Source: Hordeum vulgare subsp. vulgare (taxonomy: Eukaryota; Streptophyta; Magnoliopsida; Poales; Poaceae). From it: a stretch of 64,000 nt of DNA. Position numbers and translations under genes: made by a program. How positions within the stretch are numbered: the stretch's first letter is position 1; every line of letters begins with the position of its first letter. The stretch spans positions 580,314,676-580,378,675 of the forward strand of contig NC_058519.1 in assembly GCF_904849725.1 (NCBI RefSeq), written 5' to 3'. Shown one piece after another: positions 1 to 10,235 of this stretch. Under the pieces are notes generated by a model. That model was given only the letters and a program-made list of their open reading frames with translations, was not told the origin of the DNA and did not search any database.

Positions 1-5
1 TCTCC

Positions 6-243
6 ATTGACCCCCGCGTGATCGGCCCTTCCTTCATTGACCGTGGCATGGCCGGCCCCTTCCTTTGTCAACCCCGGTGCGGCTGGCCCGTCCTCCGTCG
101 ACTCCCGCGCAGTCGCCCATTCCTCCGACGAACCCGAGGCGGCTCGCGCTTCCCCCGTCGACCCCGACAAGGCCAGCCCTTCCAATGTCATGCTCGGAAG
201 GTCGCCACAAGCCGACACATGTCGTAGGCCTCCTGTGCGATGA
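6..243 (+). pseudogene. GC-rich coding relic with a 30-bp (10-codon) tandem repeat
   Basis: Six 30-bp units start at 6, 36, 67, 97, 127 and 157. Translated, each resembles [VI]DP...A.PS, for example VDPDKASPSN in the last unit. Units 3-6 share one reading frame (open to a TGA at 241-243). Units 1-2 are shifted by one base because the second unit has an extra C in a C run. The reading frame enters from outside the window, so this is only the C-terminal end of a protein. Position and composition fit the tail of the second (TnpA-like) ORF of CACTA-A, whose subterminal repeats start about 240 bp further on. That assignment is inferred from position; the protein family is not recognised. Confidence 0.4.
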
Positions 244-478
244 TGCTTCGCTACACCAGCCACTACTAGACGTGTCGTACTCTACTCGTGGTCGTGTGTA
301 ATCTGAATTTGGTGGACTTGTAATATGTATTTTCTCAACAAATGAATGGTTGTCAGTGTGTTCAATGGTTCTGAAAGTACTAAAACGGATAAACGCAAGT
401 GATTGGTCTTGTAGTTCTTCGCATCTCTGCCCTCTACACTTCCACTGTTGGCTCATGCTTTTTTTATTAAAAAATTAG

Positions 479-828
479 AATCTTTGTCGTGTGTACTCTA
501 GTTCGGCACATGGCAAAGTGACCATGTTTGTCGTGTGGTATTTCTGCCAGCTCACCCCAAAGGCACTAACATCGTCCGTCAGTCACGCTGTTCTGTTAGG
601 CGCTTCTTTTGTCGTCTAGTAGTTTTCGTTGACAGCAAAATCATTAGACCGGTGACAAATTCTTTGTCGTGTGCCCGATGGGAAGCTGACGACAAAGTAC
701 CTCTTTGCCTATTAATAGGATGCTGTCAATCTTTGTTGTCTGCTGGCTGGCAGCAAAACATTTACTGTCTGTATGCATGCCTTTACCGTCTGTTAGTGCC
801 TGACGGCAAACTTCCTGATTCCCATAGT
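479..828. repeat. Subterminal repeat region of CACTA-A
   Basis: Short degenerate repeats of the type TTTGTCGTGTG occur at 483, 527 and 663. Related forms are TTTTGTCGTCTAG near 604, GACGACAAAG near 688 and GACGGCAAAC near 802. Their density falls to background right after the TIR at 829. In characterised En/Spm elements such arrays are TnpA binding sites. Conversion of the usual GCCG core to GTCG suggests decay by cytosine deamination. Confidence 0.6.
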
Positions 829-829
829 G

Positions 830-2179
830 TGCATTGCGCTATAAGATCAGCCTCGATGACCCTGGTGTTGTTGAGAGCGAGTGCCCTAGGAAGAGGGTTC
901 CTGCCAAGTTGATGTGGTATGCTCCTATAATACCATACTTGAAACGTTTGTTACAAAACAAAGAGCATGCTAGGTTGTTGCGATTGCACAAAGAAGACTG
1001 TAAGAAAGACGTGAATGTTGAGAGTACCCGCTGATGGGTCGCAGTGGAGAAAAATCGAGAGACAGTTCATATACTTTGCATTCATAGCACAGATGCCATA
1101 AATCCTTTTGGGGAGAAGAGTTGCAGTCATAGCACCTCGCATGTGACTCTATGTATCTATAACCTTCCTACTTTGTTGTGCATGGAGCGGAAGTTCATAA
1201 TGATGCCAGTTCTCATCCAAGGCTCTATGCAAGATGTGTACCTACGACCATTAGTTGAAGAACTTCTACGGTTGCGGGATAAAAAGGTGTATGTGTGTGG
1301 GATGAGCGCAAACATGAGTAATTGACCTACGAGCGTTGCTGTTTGTAACCATCAATACTTGCCATGCTCTTAGTAACCTTTCGGGATAGATCAACAAGGG
1401 ATACAATGCATGCACACACTGTTTAGATGAGAGTCAAAGCATATATTTGGATAAATGTAAGAAGAATGTGTACGCGGGACATCGTTGATTTCTTCCGATC
1501 ACGCATCTCTTAAGAAAGAAAGGCAAGCATTTCAAAGGTGAGGCAAGTCACCAGAAAAAGCGTGGCCACTGTACTAGTGATGTTAAATTTGATATGGTAA
1601 AGGATTTAAAAGTAATCTTTGGAAAGGGTCCTGGGAGATAATCCGTTCCAAATGACGCTAACAGACACACAGCCATGTGGAAGACGAAATCTATATTTTG
1701 GGAGCTACCTTATTGGAAATTCCTAGAGGTCCGCTCAGCAATCGACGTGATGCACGTGATGAAGAATCTTCGCGTGAACCTGCTAGGCTTCTTGGCCATG
1801 TATGGGAAGAAAAATGATAAACCGGAGGCACATCATGACCAACAACGTATGAACGAAAAAGACACTTGCATCCAAAGTAGTATCAAGGTCTTGCGAGCTA
1901 GGCTCTTACCAAAGAAGAGAAGGAAATCTTTTTTGAATGCATGAGAAGTATGAAGATATAGTTTGGCTTCTCGTTGAATATAAAGGGAATAATAAATATG
2001 GTAGAGAATTTTTTTAAAACCTAAAGTCTGATGACTGCCACGTGATTATGATGCAATTACTTTCGGTTGCATTGCGGGGGATCCTACCGGAAAATGTTTG
2101 AGTACCCATTGTGAAGCTATGTGCATTTCTCAATGCAATTTCTCACAGGGTAATCGATCCAGAAATCCTACCAGGGTTA
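830..2179 (+). pseudogene. CACTA transposase (TnpD-like, Transposase_21 type) relic, first part (CACTA-B)
   Basis: Frame-broken but continuous similarity to the catalytic TnpD-like protein of plant CACTA elements. Recognisable blocks in order are: PRKRVPAKLMWYAPIIPYLK with HKEDCKK (about 880-1010), DAINPFGEKSCSHSTS then CIYNLPTLLCMERKFIMMPV (about 1090-1215), YLRPLVEELLRLRDKK (about 1240-1290), a degraded middle with KGKHFKGEA (about 1525), and MWKTKSIFWELPYWKFLEVR followed by IDVMHVMKNLRVNLLGF (1675-1800). Several frameshifts and stops separate them. The last bases before 2180 encode the segment preceding the block found again at 11663, so the gene is one unit split by Gypsy-1. The 5' part of the gene is missing because CACTA-A is inserted at 830. 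It is non-functional. Confidence 0.8.
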
Positions 2180-3572
2180 TGATACGTCTCCATCGTATCT
2201 ACTTTTCCAAACTCTTTTGCCCTTGTTTTGGACTCTAATTTGCATGGTTTGAATGGAACTAACCTGGACTGACGCTGTTTTCAGCAGAATTGCCTTGGTG
2301 TTGTTTTTGTGCAAAAATGAAAGTTCTCAGAACGTCCTGAAAATTTATGGATAATATTTCTGGAAAATATGAAAAACACATGCGCAAAGATCCACCAGAG
2401 GGGATGGGCGAGTGGGCCACAAGCCCTATAGCCGCCACCCCCTGGTGGCGGCTAGCAAGCTTGTGGGGCCCACGTGGTTGTGCCGCCCCCAAACTCAGCA
2501 CTATAAATTCACTTTCGTCCCAGAAAAAATCAAGAGAGAAGATTTCGTCGCGTTTGCGATATGGAGGCGCCACCACATCTTGTTCTTCATCTGGAGGGCA
2601 GATCTGGAGTCCGTTTTGGGCTCCGGAGAGGGGAAACCGTTGCCATCGTCATCATCAACCTTCTTCCCTCTCCAATTCCATGAAGCTCTTCGTCGTTCGT
2701 GAGTAATCTATTCGTAGGATCGCTGGGCGGTGATGAGTAGGATGAGATCTATCATGTAATCGAGTTAGTTTTGACGGGGATTGATCCCTAGTATCCACTA
2801 TGTTCTGAGATTGATGTTGCTACTACTTTGCCATGCTTAATGCTTGTCACTAGGGCCCGAGTGCCATGATTTTAGATCTGAAATTATTATGTTGTCACCA
2901 ATATATGTGTGTTTTAGATCCAATCTTGCAAGTTGTAGTTACCTAATATATGTTATGACCCGGCAACCCCGGAGTGACAATAACCGGAACCACTCCCGGT
3001 GGTGACCATAGTTTGAGGAGTTCATGTGTTCACCAAGTGCTAATGCGTTGGTCCGGTTCTTTATTAAAAGGAGAACCTTAATATCCCGTAGTTTCCTTTT
3101 GGACCCCGCTGCCACGGGAGGGATGGACAATAGATGTCATGCAAGTTCTTTTCCCTAAGCATGTATGACGACACACGGAATGCATGCCTATATCACATTG
3201 ACGAACGGGAGCTAGCCACATATCTCTCCGTGTTATAACTGTTGCACGATGAATATCATCCAAACAAATCACCGACCCATTGCCTACGAGTTTGTCCCAC
3301 TACTGTTGTTACTTGTTTTGCACTGCTGCTGTTACTTGTTTTGCTCTGCTGCTGTTAGTACTTGTTGTTGCTACTTTTCTTGCAGATATTAATCTTTCAG
3401 GTGTGATTGAATCTGACACATTCAACTGCTAATACTTGAGAGTATCCTCTCACTTCCTATTGGTGAATCAACAAATTTGGGTTGAATACTCTACCCTCGA
3501 AAACTTCCTATTTGTAATTATTGAGCAGTCGAGAATAGTAGTCATCTAGCCATTGCCAGAGATTGCCAATCA
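2180..3572 (+). repeat. Gypsy-1 5' LTR
   Basis: The 1393-bp repeat runs from TGATACGTC to CCAATCA and is closely similar to 10236-11662. A TATA-like box CTATAAATTC lies at 2501-2510, so U3 is roughly 350 bp long. Compared with the 3' LTR it lacks about 33 bp near its end: the stretch containing CGATCCCACGCGCTGG (3' copy about 11567-11600) is absent, with other substitutions nearby. Confidence 0.9.
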
Positions 3573-3581
3573 GCTTTTTTT

Positions 3582-3599
3582 TGGCGCTGTTGCCGGGGA
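3582..3599 (+). other. Primer-binding-like site of Gypsy-1
   Basis: Ten bases after the 5' LTR comes TGGCGCTGTTGCCGGGGA, the conserved motif that follows the 5' LTR in this group of Triticeae Gypsy elements. It is the expected place for tRNA priming of minus-strand DNA. The matching tRNA was not determined. Confidence 0.55.
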
Positions 3600-3649
3600 A
3601 GGATTGCTATATTCTCTGAGTTACCTGGAATTTATATCTGCTGATCACT

Positions 3650-6445
3650 ATGAAGAATCTGAAGGATCCGAAAACCAAAGTCTTACCCTCAACTACGAGG
3701 GGAGGTAAGGAACTCCCATCTAGCTCTGCACTTGATTCACCTTCAGTTATGAGTAAGTTTGCGACATCACCTCCTGCTAGAAATCTTGATATGTCGCCTG
3801 TGCTTGATGATGCTTATGATGCTTTGCATGATACTGCTAGAGATGTTATGCCTGATACTGCTTTGCTTGATACTGCTAGAGATGCTATGCCTGATACTGC
3901 TAGAGATGCTATGCCTGATACTGCTAGTGATGATATGCCTGATGATGCTATGCTTGATACTGCTAGAGACACTACTTTGCCTGATGTTCCACTAGGGGTG
4001 TTCCTTGATGCTCATATTGCTAGAGTTACTTCCATTGCTCGTGATGCTTCTGAAACTACCGATACTATTGAGATAGAACGTGCTTTTGCTCCTGCTAGAT
4101 CTAGCTCTCCTAGATATGAATTGCCAGATATACCTACGGGTTACGTTATGGAGGGAGATATAGCTGAGGATTTTCTTGCGTGTAAGGATGCCTATGACGC
4201 TGAGAAATTACTTCTCAAGTGGAAGGAAAAATCTCTGAAGGCTAGGATGAAATACGACCCGAAGTTTGCCACTTCACCTATCTTTATCACGAGTAAGGAT
4301 TATGAATTCTCCGTCGATCCTGAGATAATCTCTCTAGTCGAATCTGATCCTTTCCACGGTCATGAGTCTGAGACGGTCTTAGCCCATCTTACCAAACTAC
4401 ATGATATAGCCACCCATTTCACTAGTGAGGAGAAGATCCGCCACTACTACATCCTTAAGCTGTTTCCTTTCTCTTTAAAGGATGACGCTAAAGCCTGGTT
4501 CACCTCTCTTGCTCCTGGATATTTGAGTAGTCCCCAGGATATGGTCTATTACTTCTGTGAAAAATATTTCCCTGCCCATAAGAAGCAAGCTGCCTTGGAG
4601 GAAATATACAACTTTGCTCAACTCCAAGAAGAGAGTCTCCCACAAGCTTGGGGGAGGCTCGTCCAGCTACAGAATGCTTTGCCTGATCACCCTCTTAAGA
4701 AGAACGAGATACTTGATATCTTCTATAACGGACTTGCCGATGCTTCTAGAGACCACCTAGATAGTTGTGTCGGTTGTGTTTTTAGGGAACGAACTGTAGA
4801 ACAAGCTGAGACCCTACTGAATAACATCTTGATCAACGATAATGCTTGGACTATTCCCGAACCACCTCCTAAGACAACTCCTAAGAAAATAGGTATTCTA
4901 TTCCTCAGTCCCGAAGATATGCAAGAAGCCAAGAAATCTATGCAAGAGAAAGACATTAGATCTGAAGATGTCAAAAATCTACCACCTATCGAAGAGATCC
5001 ATGGTCTCGATAACCCGATACAGGTAGTAGAAGTAAATTCTCTGCGTAGGTTTGATGAGAGTGATATTCCTTTTGACAGACCTGCTAGCCTATGCTTTGA
5101 TGAATTTGACAACTTTGTTGCCAAACAACAGAGTTCAATGATTATGTTAGCAGACATTTGGAACAAAGTACTCGTATGCTTAGCCATTTAAGTGCTTGTG
5201 TCGACAGAAATGTCAATGATCTAAAGCTTCTAAGTAAACATGCCTCTATGATTACTACTCAGGTAGAACAAGTACTTAAAGCTCAGAATGACTTGCTCAA
5301 TGAACTAAATGACAACTCTGTCAGAGTCATTACTAGAGGAGGCAAAATGACTCAGGAACCTTTGTATCCTGAAGGTCATCCTAAGAGAATTGATCAAGAT
5401 TCTCAAGGAATTAATGCTGATACGCCTAGTCATCCTAAGGAGAAGAAGAAGGATGATAGAAACCTACATGCCAGTTCACCAAATACTGTCACACCTGAAG
5501 AACCTAATGATATTTCTACGTCTGATGCAGAAACACAATCTGGTGATGAACATGAACCTGGTGACAATATGGACAGTGATGTTCATAATAATGCTCAACC
5601 TAGCAATGATGAGGATGTGGAGATTGAACCTACGGTTAATCCTGATAACCCACAACCTAAGAGATATGATAAGAATGACTTCACTGCTAGGAAGCATGGT
5701 AAAGAAAGGGAGCCATGGGTTCAGAGATCTATGCCCTTTCCTCCTAAGCCATCCAAGAAAAAGGATGATGAGGATTTTGAGCGCTTCGTTGAGATGATAA
5801 GATCCATCTTTCTGCAGATGCGGTTAACTGATATGCTCAAAATGTCTCCATATGCCAAGTACAAGAAAGATACCGTGACTAATAAACGGAAGATACCAGA
5901 TCTTGAGATCTCCACCATGCTTGCCATTTACACTTTCAAGGGTGGAACTCCTAAGAAACTTGGTGATCCCGGAGTGCCCGCTATACCTTTGCTCCATTAA
6001 AGGAAACTACGTAAGTACTGCCTTATGTGACCTTGGAGCCGGTGTTAGTGTTATGTCGCTCTCTCTTTATCGTAGGCTCGAACTGGATAAGTTGACACCC
6101 ACTGAAATTTCTCTACAAATGGCCGACAAATCAACTTCTTTCCCTATCGTCATTTGCGAGGATGTGCCTGTTGTGGTTTCTAACACCACTATCTTAATAC
6201 ACTTTGTTATCTTGGATATTCCCGAGGACGATGCCATGGATGTCATCCTCGGAAGACCCTTTTTAAACACTGCAGGGGATTTTATAGATTGCAACAAAGG
6301 CAATGTCACTTTCCATGTCAACGGTAATGAGCACACAATGCACTTTCCGAAGAAACGATATCAAGTACATTGCACCAATGCTATGAAAAGACTTCATCGA
6401 TTCTTATTGGGAGCTTTGAATGCCCTATTCCTCGTGTCAAGATGA
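3650..6445 (+). pseudogene. gag: Gag plus aspartic protease of Gypsy-1, two frameshifts
   Basis: Encodes the capsid precursor and the protease that matures it; both act in the cytoplasmic virus-like particle. The first frame (3650-5191, 513 codons) has an acidic N-terminus with an 8-residue tandem repeat, then a Retrotrans_gag domain (roughly residues 235-390) containing YYILKLFPFSL, AKAWFTSLAPG and ESLPQAWGRL. Near 5150 the frame changes, and coding continues as 5158-6000, with VRVITRGGKMTQ and MSPYAKYKKD. Near 5985 one extra T in a T run changes the frame again, and the protease follows to 6445. Its catalytic motif DLGAGVSVM starts with the Asp codon at 6029, and the flap/C-terminal motif VILGRPFLNT is present. 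No zinc knuckle is seen. The ATG at 3650 is chosen because Gypsy-2 shares the MKNLK start. Frameshifts make this copy unlikely to give full Gag. Confidence 0.85.
3829..3975 (+). repeat. 24-bp (8-codon) minisatellite inside gag
   Basis: Imperfect tandem copies of an 8-residue unit, DTARDAMP (DNA core gatactgctagagatgct), near residues 60-110 of Gag. The unit length is a multiple of three, so the array keeps frame. The related Gypsy-2 gag lacks the array at the same place, so it expanded after the two lineages split. Confidence 0.75.
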
Positions 6446-7174
6446 AGTATGATTTGCTTGTTGGGGATATACATATGCCCATTGAGGTGACTTAGTGGCT
6501 ATTCGAAAATTCTCCGTTCTGTCTTGCGATTCGAGAAGGTTTTGTCATGAGGACTTGATCAACCCCATTGACGGATTTCTTTCGATGACCATGAAATGGA
6601 TGAATTAAAGAGTCACATACCTCTGTTTCGAGCTTTCATTTTCTGTTGCTTAGAAGAAAAATGATAGATTTGGTTTAGCTTTTCTTGTTTTCTGTTTTAG
6701 CGTCCCGAAGAAAAATACCCCGAAAATAAAAGTTCTCCGATGGTCCTAAAAATTTAGTATGATTTTTCTGGAATATTTGAAAAATACTAGGCCTGAGAGC
6801 TGGCCTGGGGGCCAGACCAGTGGGCCACAAGCCCTGCAACCGCCGCCCCCCTGGTGGCGGCTAGCAAGCTTGTGGGTCCCACAGGGACCCCCTCCACTCA
6901 TTCCAGCTCCCATCCTCTTCTTCCACCTCCAGAAAAAATTGTTTCGCAGCTCAAACCCGTGTTCTTTCTCATTTGACTGTGATTTTCGATCTCCTTGCTG
7001 AAAGCACCATTCTCCGAACCGTTTTGGGGAAATTACTCCTTGGTAAGTGACTCCTCCATTGGTCCAATTAGTTTTTGCTCTAGTGCTTTATCCTTCGCGT
7101 ATTCTTGCTACCTTGGTGACCCTGTTCTTGAGCTAGAAATGTTGATTTTAGCTGGTCCCAAGTAGTTTTAGCGC
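6446..7174 (+). promoter_or_regulatory. Internal spacer with an LTR-U3-like block upstream of ORF2
   Basis: Noncoding. Positions about 6725-6900 resemble the element's own LTR U3. They share AAAGTTCTC, a TTTCTGGAA..AT block, GTGGGCCACAAGCCCTG, and CTGGTGGCGGCTAGCAAGC followed by TTGTGG (compare 2350-2470 and 10370-10520). The similarity then fades around a CT-rich stretch. In the LTR this block lies just upstream of the TATA box. Gypsy-2 has an equivalent block after its protease (25494-25729). A role as an internal promoter for ORF2 is inference; no perfect TATA box is seen between 6880 and 7000. Confidence 0.5.
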
Positions 7175-8298
7175 GTGATACGGTCTCTAGGCACTAGTAG
7201 GAGTAGTTGCTACAAGGTGTGGTTGGCCTTCATTCACTTTTCTCTTGAACTTCAAAAATTTCAGCAAAAGGAAATTTTGTTCAGGAGGAAGTTTCATGGT
7301 GGTTCCTCAAGTAAGAAGGGTCCCCGTCTTTCTTTTCGGGAGCCCGAACCTTATCAACTAAGGGACGCACCGGTACAACCATGTGAATGGCCTTCCTATG
7401 AGTTCATGATCGAAGCAGGTTTCAAGGATGAGGTTGATCCACTTGTCCGCAATGCCGGGTTAGAAGAATTCCTCTCAGATAAATGTGAACAGTATGCTAT
7501 GCTCACTGCCTCTTTCGTGCGTAGATTTAAATTTTCAGTTGGCCGTGACTCATCCATACTGTTTGATCTGTATGATAAATCCTACGCCATGGATTTGGAG
7601 GATTTCAATAGGATTTGCAAGATACCCGATGGGGGTAGTGTTAATGATCCTTCTAAGTCTTCGGTCAGAGACTTTGTCTCAAGTATAACTGTTGGAGAAA
7701 CTAGAGATATCGCGCAAGCCACCATAGGAAGCATTCATTTCCCTGCCTTGCACTACTTTGCCCTCTTCATAGGTAGGTGCATTAACGGCAAGGGTGCACA
7801 TTGTCACCTATGTGCTTCCGACCTTAGTATCCTTAAGAGCGCAGTAACAGGTGACAGGAGCTTCAATATGGGAGCTATAATAGCAAGGAGGCTGAATAAT
7901 AATGCCATTAAGGGGGATTTCTTTGGTGGAATTTATGCTACACGCTTAGCAAACTTTCTTGGAGTATCAATCCGTTCAGAAGACCCTCCTCTTCGTATAG
8001 CCTACCTTGATCATGTCGCTCTAACACGCTACCAGTTCCTTGAGAGGGATAATGGGTCCCTCTTATACCGCTTGATATTTAACCGGCAGCGCGTCTTCCA
8101 TATTACCCTTCCGGCTCCTAATTTCTTTGATTTCAGGTAAAACGAAGATACTACATAACCATAGGAGAGGCAGAGGAGTATGAGAGGGAGGCGACGGCTG
8201 CTCGACTTCGTTAGGCAGCTATTTAGGCAGTGGCTGCAGCACTCCCGTATAACACCCATTATGATTTTGGGTTTCGCCAGGACCATCCATGGGAGTAG
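7175..8298 (+). CDS. Gypsy-1 ORF2, retrotransposon protein of unknown function (3' end frameshifted)
   Basis: An open frame of 321 codons (7175-8140) continues after one frameshift near 8138 as an alanine/glutamate-rich tail to about 8298, with two in-frame stops. Core blocks include QPCEWPSYEFMIEAGF, YAMLTASFVRRFKFSV, MDLEDFNRICKIPDGG, TIGSIHFPALHYFALFIGRC and GGIYATRLANFLGVSI. It lies where pol is expected, but has no polymerase, RNase H or integrase motif. I recall similar proteins repeated in Triticeae retrotransposons, and the general look resembles the 'retrotransposon ORF-1' proteins of Athila-type elements; neither comparison was checked. The start is uncertain: codon 7175 is GTG, and an ATG at 7296 is in another frame. 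No signal peptide or membrane span is evident, so an envelope role is not supported. Confidence 0.65.
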
Positions 8299-10221
8299 AC
8301 CAAGCTAGGCCAAAAGCCTAAGCTTGGGGGAGTACGTGTTCTCACCGACCTTACATTCATGCTTATGCTTTCACTTTGTTAGCGGGTGTTCACACTTTGC
8401 CACTGTATTATCCATGCTAGTTTATTTTCGTTTTCTTGTTTTGTGTCCTTTTGAGAAAACCCAAAAAGATTTTCCTTTCTTCTTTTTCTTGTTGGGAGCT
8501 TTCCCGTGTAAATAGTTTTCTTTTTCTTTGGGTCAAGGTAGAACATATTGGTTACAATGTTTAGTGGCTCTTGCATGCATACCTGTTTAGCTTTCAAAGG
8601 GCCATATTACTTTGTCTTCTCCTTTGTGTTTGCCTGCAGATTCAACTTAGTCCAATGCACGAGCGCTCTTATTATTGTTCACATCGTTCGATCGTGCAAA
8701 TGAAAGGCAATAATGATGATATATGATGAAGTGACTAAGACTGGAAAAGCTGGTATGAACTCTATCTATTTTGTTTTTGTAAATATGACTAGCTTGTCAT
8801 GCCTGATTCAGCATTGTTGTGAGAAGACCATGTTTACAATGACAACTTAGAGATCATAGTTTCTGATGCCATGCTTAACTAGCTGAGAGCTTATAATAGT
8901 TTGTCTTGAATGCCAACATAGAATTTGAGATGACTATGATGTAGTATGATAGGATGGTATTCTCCTTTGAATGATTCAAGTGGCTTGACTTGGCGCATGT
9001 TCATGCATGTAGTTGAAACAAAATCAACATGGCCTCTATGATGTTCCTGTTCATGGTGATTTATATCTTGTTCATGCTTGCATTCAATGTTAGTCAAACT
9101 CATTGCATCTTGATGACTGTTGTCGCTCTCTAGTTGGTCGCTTCCTAGTCTTTTGCTAGCCTTCACTTGTACTAAGCGGAATACTGCTTGTGCATCCACT
9201 TCCATAAACCCAAAAGGTTTTCCATGAGAGTCCATCATACCTACCTATTTGCGGTATCTACCTGCCGTTCCAAGTAAATTTGCATGTGCCACTCTCTAAA
9301 CCTTCAAGAAATAATCTGTTTTGCATGCCCGAACCGCTCAAGTGGTGACAGGGGGCTATTGGTATCTTCCATGCTAGGAGTGTTATCCTCGACATGTGTT
9401 TATTCACTGTCATTCACGAGAAAGGGGCCGGTAATTGGAATGCCCAGTTCCACGCTTAAATCGAAAACGTAACTGTAAAACAAGACTCCCCCCGGATTGA
9501 TGTTAGTATGGACGGTACCCGAGGATTCGGCTAGCCGTGGAGTGTGATTGATTGATGGTGGGGGAGTTAAAACTTTACTTTTCTGTTTGGGAACCGCCTA
9601 TAGCATGAGTAGCATGGAAGATATTGAGAACTCTTGGTCATTGCCTTGACAATGAAAGCATGCCACCCAAAATTATTATATTTGTTTTCGAAGCTTGAGC
9701 TCTGACACCTCTGCAAATCAATGATTCCCTCTGCAAAGGGCCTGTCTATTTGTTTTCCTGTTGAGTCATCCTCTTCTTTTATAAGCACCAATTAGAGAGC
9801 ACCTCTGTCATTTTTATGCTTTACTTTTGATTGATATTGAGTATGACTATGACTGGATCTTCGTTGCCATGAATTACACTGTTTAGTCAGCCCTTGATCT
9901 TTGAAAATGCTCTGCATTTATGTTTTGCGGTCTCAGAAAGAGCTAGCGAGATACCACCTATTCATATTGCTTCATGCTTGTTTAGATTGAACTGTTGGTA
10001 TTTGAAACTCATTATTATTTTCTCGTTAGCTGATTATGCCATTGATATTAGTTTACCGTGAGACCTTTGAGTCACTTTCTTATGTGGTTATCTTGTGATC
10101 TTGCTAAAATTCTGGTTATGAGTTAGACATAGTTGCAACAACAAGATCAAACAGAGTTTCTCAAAGTTTTTCTTTCTCTCTCAGTTTGTCAACTGAGTTG
10201 CTTGAGGAAAAGCAAGGTTTT
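8299..10221 (+). other. Long noncoding 3' region of Gypsy-1
   Basis: About 1.9 kb between ORF2 and the polypurine tract. No recognisable protein in either strand; the longest reverse frame (8891-9238, 115 codons) shows no family features. The sequence TAGGCCAAAAGCCTAAGC followed by TTGGGGGAGT at 8308-8334 repeats the ending of the true polypurine tract (AAGCTTGGGGGAGT) some 1.9 kb early. The region probably holds packaging or 3' processing signals, which is inference. Confidence 0.5.
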
Positions 10222-10235
10222 AAGCTTGGGGGAGT
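10222..10235 (+). other. Polypurine tract of Gypsy-1
   Basis: AAGCTTGGGGGAGT lies directly before the 3' LTR start TGATACG. This is the normal position of the purine-rich primer for plus-strand DNA synthesis. Confidence 0.8.

Larger units (their letters stand above)
1..829 (+). mobile_element. 3' end of a CACTA transposon (CACTA-A); 5' end lies outside the window
   Basis: The element ends in a CACTA-type terminal inverted repeat: positions 819-829 read, on the reverse strand, CACTATGGGAATC. The bases after it (TGC, 830-832) would be one copy of the 3-bp target duplication; the other copy is outside the window. Inside the tip are repeated TTTGTCGTGTG blocks (483-493, 527-537, 663-673) and related GACGGCAAA/TTTACCGTC blocks. 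This is the usual subterminal array that binds the TnpA protein in En/Spm-type elements. The left part (1-243) is GC-rich and coding-like. The sequence right of 829 is a different CACTA transposase gene, so this element is an insertion into CACTA-B. The TIR call is firm; the family is not assigned. Confidence 0.7.

Noticed and set aside
6..186. Regular 30-bp repeats considered as a CRISPR-like array
   Set aside because: No spacers; units abut, are imperfect and translate into a periodic peptide. Eukaryotic nuclear context.
34..456. 140-codon reverse ORF at the left edge
   Set aside because: Antisense shadow of the 30-bp coding repeat and the CACTA-A tail.
7175..8298. ORF2 of Gypsy-1 as an envelope-like protein
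   Set aside because: No signal peptide, transmembrane span or glycosylation-rich ectodomain visible; soluble-looking composition.
8891..9238. 115-codon reverse-strand ORF in Gypsy-1
   Set aside because: No recognisable domain, no promoter or splice context, inside the noncoding 3' region; kept only as part of that region.
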